Source: a bacterium
GTDB lineage: Bacteria; Desulfobacterota; Binatia; DP-6
DNA: 64,000 bases
NCBI GenBank assembly: GCA_026129405.1
Contig: JAHCID010000002.1
Location: 62,001 to 126,000, forward strand
Reading direction: 5' to 3'
In this document: in pieces, positions 63,195 through 64,000 of the stretch
Layout: every line of letters starts with the position of its first letter
Position numbering within the stretch: position 1 is the stretch's first letter
The notes under the pieces: generated by a model
Seen by the model: the letters and a program-made list of their open reading frames with translations, nothing else
The model's database searches: none
Told to the model about the DNA's origin: nothing
Position numbers and translations under genes: made by a program

Positions 63195-64000
63195 GTGACG
63201 CCATCCGTGGGCGCCAAGCCCTCCGGCCTTCTGGGCCGGATCCTCGGCGCAAAGCTGCCGAACCCGTTCCGGCGCACCGACGGCTTCCTGGTGCTCGACA
63301 TCGGCTCGAGCAGCGTGAAGCTGGCCGAGGTCCGCCACGGCCCGAGCGGCCCGCGCCTGTCGGCGCTCGCCACGGCGCCGTTGCCGCCGACGGTCATCCA
63401 GTCGAACGTCATCCAGGACGAAACGCCGGTGGTCGACGCCATCGTCGCGCTCCTGGCGGAGACCGGGGTCCAGTCGAAGCAGGTGATCACCGCCGTGCCC
63501 GGCCCGGCCGTGATCGTCAAGAAAGTCATCCTGCCGGGCGCTCCCGGCGCGAACGTCGACGGCGCGGTCTACGCGGAGGCCGGGCAGCTGGTGCCCGACT
63601 CGCTCGACAACGTGAACCTCGACTTCCAGGTCATCGACTGGATCGAGTCGGGCAACAAGATGGAGGTGCTGGTCGTCGCGGTGAAGAAGGAGATCATCAA
63701 CTCCTACACGCAGACGATCCTCGCCGCCGGGCTCGAGCCGGTCGTCGTCGACGTCGACTACTTCGCGCTCGAGAACATGTTCGAGCTGAACTACGACCCG
63801 CCGGAGCAGGGCGGCCCGGTCGCGCTCGTCAACATCGGCGCGCGCTACTCCTCCATCAACATCCTGAAGGAGGGGCGCTCCACCTTCACCGGCGACGTGC
63901 CGGTGGGCGGCGCGGAGTTCACCGACGCGCTCGTGCGGCAGCTCGGCTGCTCGCCGGAGGACGCCGACCGGCTGAAGCGCGGCGAAGCCGCGGGCGGCAT
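63195..64000 (+). CDS. pilM: Type IV pilus assembly ATPase-like protein PilM (partial)
   Basis: The first 268 residues are present; the gene runs off the right edge. GTG 63195 has GGAGGTGA seven bases upstream. The actin-like fold is plain: GFLVLDIGSSSVKLAEVRHG (phosphate 1), VITAVPGPAVIVKKVILPGA, ESGNKMEVLVVAVKKEII and PVALVNIGARYSSINILKEG (phosphate 2). PilM is the cytoplasmic platform that binds PilN and links the pilus motor ATPases to the inner-membrane ring. In most genomes pilN, pilO, pilP and pilQ follow; they are expected just beyond this window. Confidence 0.94.
   Translation, partial: MTPSVGAKPSGLLGRILGAKLPNPFRRTDGFLVLDIGSSSVKLAEVRHGPSGPRLSALATAPLPPTVIQSNVIQDETPVVDAIVALLAETGVQSKQVITAVPGPAVIVKKVILPGAPGANVDGAVYAEAGQLVPDSLDNVNLDFQVIDWIESGNKMEVLVVAVKKEIINSYTQTILAAGLEPVVVDVDYFALENMFELNYDPPEQGGPVALVNIGARYSSINILKEGRSTFTGDVPVGGAEFTDALVRQLGCSPEDADRLKRGEAAGG

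Overview
The window is G+C-rich, densely packed bacterial chromosome with about 50 genes, one tRNA, and no rRNA, CRISPR array, transposase or phage genes. It is clearly Gram-negative: signal peptides and lipoboxes, periplasmic c-type cytochromes, a LysM-L,D-transpeptidase, an ABC/membrane-fusion exporter, LspA, and the type IV pilus gene pilM at the right edge. AlkB-type monooxygenase, Baeyer-Villiger monooxygenase, luciferase-like oxidoreductase, DUF35/thiolase and several TetR genes point to an aerobic, lipid- or hydrocarbon-oxidising soil or groundwater bacterium. My best guess is Candidatus Binatota or another lineage of the former Deltaproteobacteria. That is inference from gene content only; no phylogenetic marker was tested.

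Layout. 0-12 kb is a block of secreted proteins: a partial exported protein; a cysteine-repeat/M19-dipeptidase-like protein; a beta-propeller fused to a dihaem cytochrome c; two paralogous exported proteins whose predicted mature N-terminus is histidine; and a MauG-like dihaem peroxidase. Three similar inverted repeats lie upstream of these genes. 12-31 kb is metabolic and accessory: a LysR/dehalogenase-like hydrolase pair, a DUF2135 protein, thioesterase/Baeyer-Villiger monooxygenase, hydrolase, rRNA methyltransferase, DoxX, an alkB-tetR divergent pair with twin palindromic operators, NUDIX-mobA, sirtuin, a DUF35-thiolase-glutaredoxin run with overlapping starts, M14 amidase, BON lipoprotein, a cytochrome P450 remnant, luciferase-like oxidoreductase, and an SDR-tetR pair. 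32-36 kb carries ileS-lspA and mrp. 36-43 kb carries an XRE regulator and histidine kinase, an Smr protein, a CDP-alcohol transferase, and a flippase-like/di-iron/TetR cluster. 43-53 kb holds ferredoxin, TPR protein, a second kinase, L,D-transpeptidase, a secernin-like hydrolase, a MacAB-type exporter and a large flippase-like protein. 53-55 kb is glnB-glnA with a strong terminator. 56-63 kb has an SH3/YgiM-like protein, tRNA-Pro(CGG), a helix-hairpin-helix protein, and the priA-def-fmt-rsmB-rpe cluster. pilM begins at 63.2 kb behind its own promoter.

Several reading-level points affect the annotation. Four genes appear to start at CTG, three of them in CTGA stop-start overlaps. Three conserved genes (smr, rsmB, priA) show local frame shifts in G/C-rich runs. 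In rsmB and priA two shifts compensate, so a naive translation looks open (rsmB) or shows one in-frame stop (priA). Most long antisense frames in this DNA are composition artefacts.

The most interesting region is 8.0-12.0 kb. Two collinear paralogs with a predicted mature N-terminal histidine (the hallmark of copper histidine-brace proteins) sit beside two dihaem cytochrome c proteins and share a candidate operator. This is a reasonable candidate for an undescribed periplasmic copper/haem redox system.
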